Positions 62,314 to 64,000 of a stretch of DNA of 64,000 nt are shown here, piece after piece. The DNA is from a marine gamma proteobacterium HTCC2143 (lineage in GTDB: Bacteria > Pseudomonadota > Gammaproteobacteria > Pseudomonadales > Dasaniaceae), in the NCBI GenBank assembly GCA_000169075.1, contig AAVT01000001.1:943201-1007200 (forward strand), given 5' to 3'. The position numbers and the translations under genes were made by a program. The notes under the pieces were generated by a model. The model was not told the origin of the DNA and made no database searches. It was given only the letters and a program-made list of their open reading frames with translations. How positions within the stretch are numbered: position 1 is the stretch's first letter; each line of letters starts with the position of its first letter.

Positions 62314-64000
62314 ATGTTTAATAAAGTGCTTGTCGCCAATCGAGGCGAAATAGCGGTACGCATTATTAATAGCGTCAAAGATGCAGGTTACCAATCGGTA
62401 GCTGTTTTTTCTGAGGCTGATAAAGATGCTGCTCATGTTCTCATCGCAGACGAGGCTGTTTGTATCGGTCCTGCTCAAGTTAACCAGTCCTATTTAGTCA
62501 TCGACAATATACTCGATGCGGCTGCTAAAACGGGGGCTGACGCTATACATCCGGGATATGGTTTTCTCTCTGAGAATGCAGAATTTGCCAAAGCTTGTAC
62601 CGACGCAGGTATTATTTTTATTGGCCCCTCTCCAGAAGCTATCGATCTAATGGGTAACAAGCGTATCGCCAAGAATCGGATGATTGATGCTGGTGTTCCG
62701 TGTATTCCGGGTTATCAAGGTGCCGATCAGTCTAATGCCGTGTTGCTCGAGAAAGCGCAAAGTATAGGCTATCCGCTGATGGTAAAAGCTGCTGCTGGTG
62801 GCGGCGGTCGTGGAATGCGTTTTCAAATGTCTGCGGATGGGCTGGAAGACGCTATTAAATCTGCCCGGACTGAAGCGCTCAATGCCTTTGGTTCAGACGA
62901 ACTGATTCTCGAGCGTGCGGTAATTAATGGCCGGCATATCGAAATCCAAGTAGCTGCAGATGCCTCGGGTCAGGCGGTCTATTTGGGTGAGCGTGACTGC
63001 TCTATTCAGCGACGACATCAAAAGGTCATTGAAGAGGCCCCGTCCCCTTTTGTTGATGAAAAGCTTCGTCATTTAATGGGTCAAGCGGCTGTTAATGCTG
63101 CATCAGCCTGTCATTATCAGGGTGTTGGCACGGTCGAATTTTTAGTAGACGCTGACGGTTCCTTTTTCTTTTTGGAAATGAATACTCGTTTACAAGTTGA
63201 GCATCCGGTGACCGAGTTAATCACAGGTGTTGATTTAGTTGACTGGCAACTTCAGATTGCCGCTGGTGATCCTCTGCCCTTAAACCAAGACGAAATTGTT
63301 CTGAATGGGCACGCGATTGAAGCTCGCTTATATGCTGAGGATCCCGCGAATGGTTTTATGCCGCAAACAGGGAAAGTGTTAGTTTGGGAAGAGTCAGAAG
63401 GTAGAGGTTTGAGGAACGATCACTGTGTTCAGCCTGGGGGTAATGTTAGTCCTCATTACGATCCTATGCTGGCAAAAATTATTGCATGGGGTCCAAGTCG
63501 GGAGGACGCGCGCAGACGGTTGCTACGTTCATTAAGAGAAACGCAGCTATTAGGCGTGACCACGAATAAAGCATTTTTAGCACAGATACTTCAAGACGAG
63601 CGTTTTATCAGTGGCGAAGCGACAACCGCATTTATTGATGAGGCAACATTGGCGCAAGCTACTAAGTCGGCTATCCCTGAAGATTGCAACCTAGCGTTAG
63701 CTGCGGTTTTGTTTATGATCGATCAGGCTGATGATGGCAGTTTCGACGACGTCGTGGGTTGGAGTTGGTCAAATGCTGCGGGCATGGAATACCGCCAACG
63801 CTTAACGACTGAGGAAACCAATCATAGTATTGGCGTCACTTTTGATGGCTTAGAATTTTTCGCCTGTTTTAAAGAGGGTGTCGAAAATACCGGGACGCAC
63901 AAAATTGTGCTGCATAGTATTGTTGGTTCACAAGTGATTGCTACCATTGATGGTGTCAGGCGCCGAGCGCACTATGCGATAGACAATGATGAGTTATGGT
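62314..64000 (+). CDS. Biotin-dependent acyl-CoA carboxylase alpha subunit, 3' partial (geranyl-/methylcrotonoyl-CoA type)
   Basis: 562 complete codons are visible before the window ends. ATG 62314 starts MFNKVLVANRGEIAVRII, the biotin carboxylase N-terminus. ADAIHPGYGFLSENAEFA, the Gly-rich ATP-grasp loop KAAAGGGGRGMR, ERDCSIQRRHQKVIEEAPSP, FLEMNTRLQVEHPVTELITG and the C-terminal EARLYAEDPANGFMPQTGKV cover the full carboxylase domain. The biotin-carrier end lies beyond the window. In this context (AtuA, hydratase) a geranyl-CoA (AtuF) or methylcrotonoyl-CoA (LiuD) carboxylase is likely; the sequence alone does not settle which. Confidence 0.92.
   Translation, partial: MFNKVLVANRGEIAVRIINSVKDAGYQSVAVFSEADKDAAHVLIADEAVCIGPAQVNQSYLVIDNILDAAAKTGADAIHPGYGFLSENAEFAKACTDAGIIFIGPSPEAIDLMGNKRIAKNRMIDAGVPCIPGYQGADQSNAVLLEKAQSIGYPLMVKAAAGGGGRGMRFQMSADGLEDAIKSARTEALNAFGSDELILERAVINGRHIEIQVAADASGQAVYLGERDCSIQRRHQKVIEEAPSPFVDEKLRHLMGQAAVNAASACHYQGVGTVEFLVDADGSFFFLEMNTRLQVEHPVTELITGVDLVDWQLQIAAGDPLPLNQDEIVLNGHAIEARLYAEDPANGFMPQTGKVLVWEESEGRGLRNDHCVQPGGNVSPHYDPMLAKIIAWGPSREDARRRLLRSLRETQLLGVTTNKAFLAQILQDERFISGEATTAFIDEATLAQATKSAIPEDCNLALAAVLFMIDQADDGSFDDVVGWSWSNAAGMEYRQRLTTEETNHSIGVTFDGLEFFACFKEGVENTGTHKIVLHSIVGSQVIATIDGVRRRAHYAIDNDELW

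Overview
The window reads as a chromosomal segment of a free-living, probably marine gammaproteobacterium. It carries gammaproteobacterial synteny blocks (mutY-yggX, hisBHAF, ctpA-envC-gpmI-yibN-grxC-secB-trmL, ntrBC, a mannose-sensitive haemagglutinin (MSHA)-type pilus locus), TonB-dependent receptors and a large acyl-CoA/terpene-type catabolic region. No genus can be assigned from the sequence alone. There is no CRISPR array, intact insertion sequence, integrase or phage gene.

Layout. 1-384: tail of a response-regulator (hybrid kinase) gene. 385-10061: an accessory, decaying region with two TonB-dependent receptor/TetR pairs in the same divergent arrangement, a truncated short-chain dehydrogenase, an aldo/keto reductase with a nonsense codon, an amidohydrolase remnant, and an 85-bp repeat present beside both broken enzymes. 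10062-22355: conserved housekeeping genes (tRNA-Phe, yggX, mutY, hisBHAF, yibQ, ctpA, envC, gpmI, rhodanese, grxC, secB, trmL). 22741-35395: an MSHA-type IV pilus locus in the order mshI, pilN-like, mshJ, K, L, M, N, E, G, A, C, D, O, P. mshG has two apparent one-base losses, mshO a frameshift plus a stop, and mshB, mshF and mshQ are not present. 35399-39298: ntrBC with candidate NtrC/sigma-54 signals, a DUF4124 protein, and a YebG-like gene under a near-perfect LexA box.

39486-64000: a catabolic region with two adjacent acyl-CoA dehydrogenases, a D-aminoacylase-like amidohydrolase, gamma-carbonic anhydrase, a HAD phosphatase, a five-gene LolA-like/ABC/outer-membrane-protein operon, an MFS transporter, VOC and MaoC proteins, a Nudix hydrolase, an EamA transporter, a second amidohydrolase, a nitronate-monooxygenase-like flavoprotein, a SixA-like phosphatase, an AtuA-family protein, an enoyl-CoA hydratase and the start of a biotin-dependent acyl-CoA carboxylase alpha subunit. 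AtuA, hydratase and carboxylase together suggest degradation of branched (acyclic terpenoid or leucine-type) acyl-CoAs.

The strongest unexpected item is the SDR-like protein at 57954-58634. It lacks the NAD-binding glycine motif and a catalytic lysine, but matches both motifs that define halohydrin dehalogenases (T-x4-Y-x-G and S-x12-Y-x3-R). Other notable items are a perfect 13-bp UUCG hairpin lying on the start of mshC, a (TA)5 tract where a TetR gene loses frame, and the repeat shared by two broken genes.
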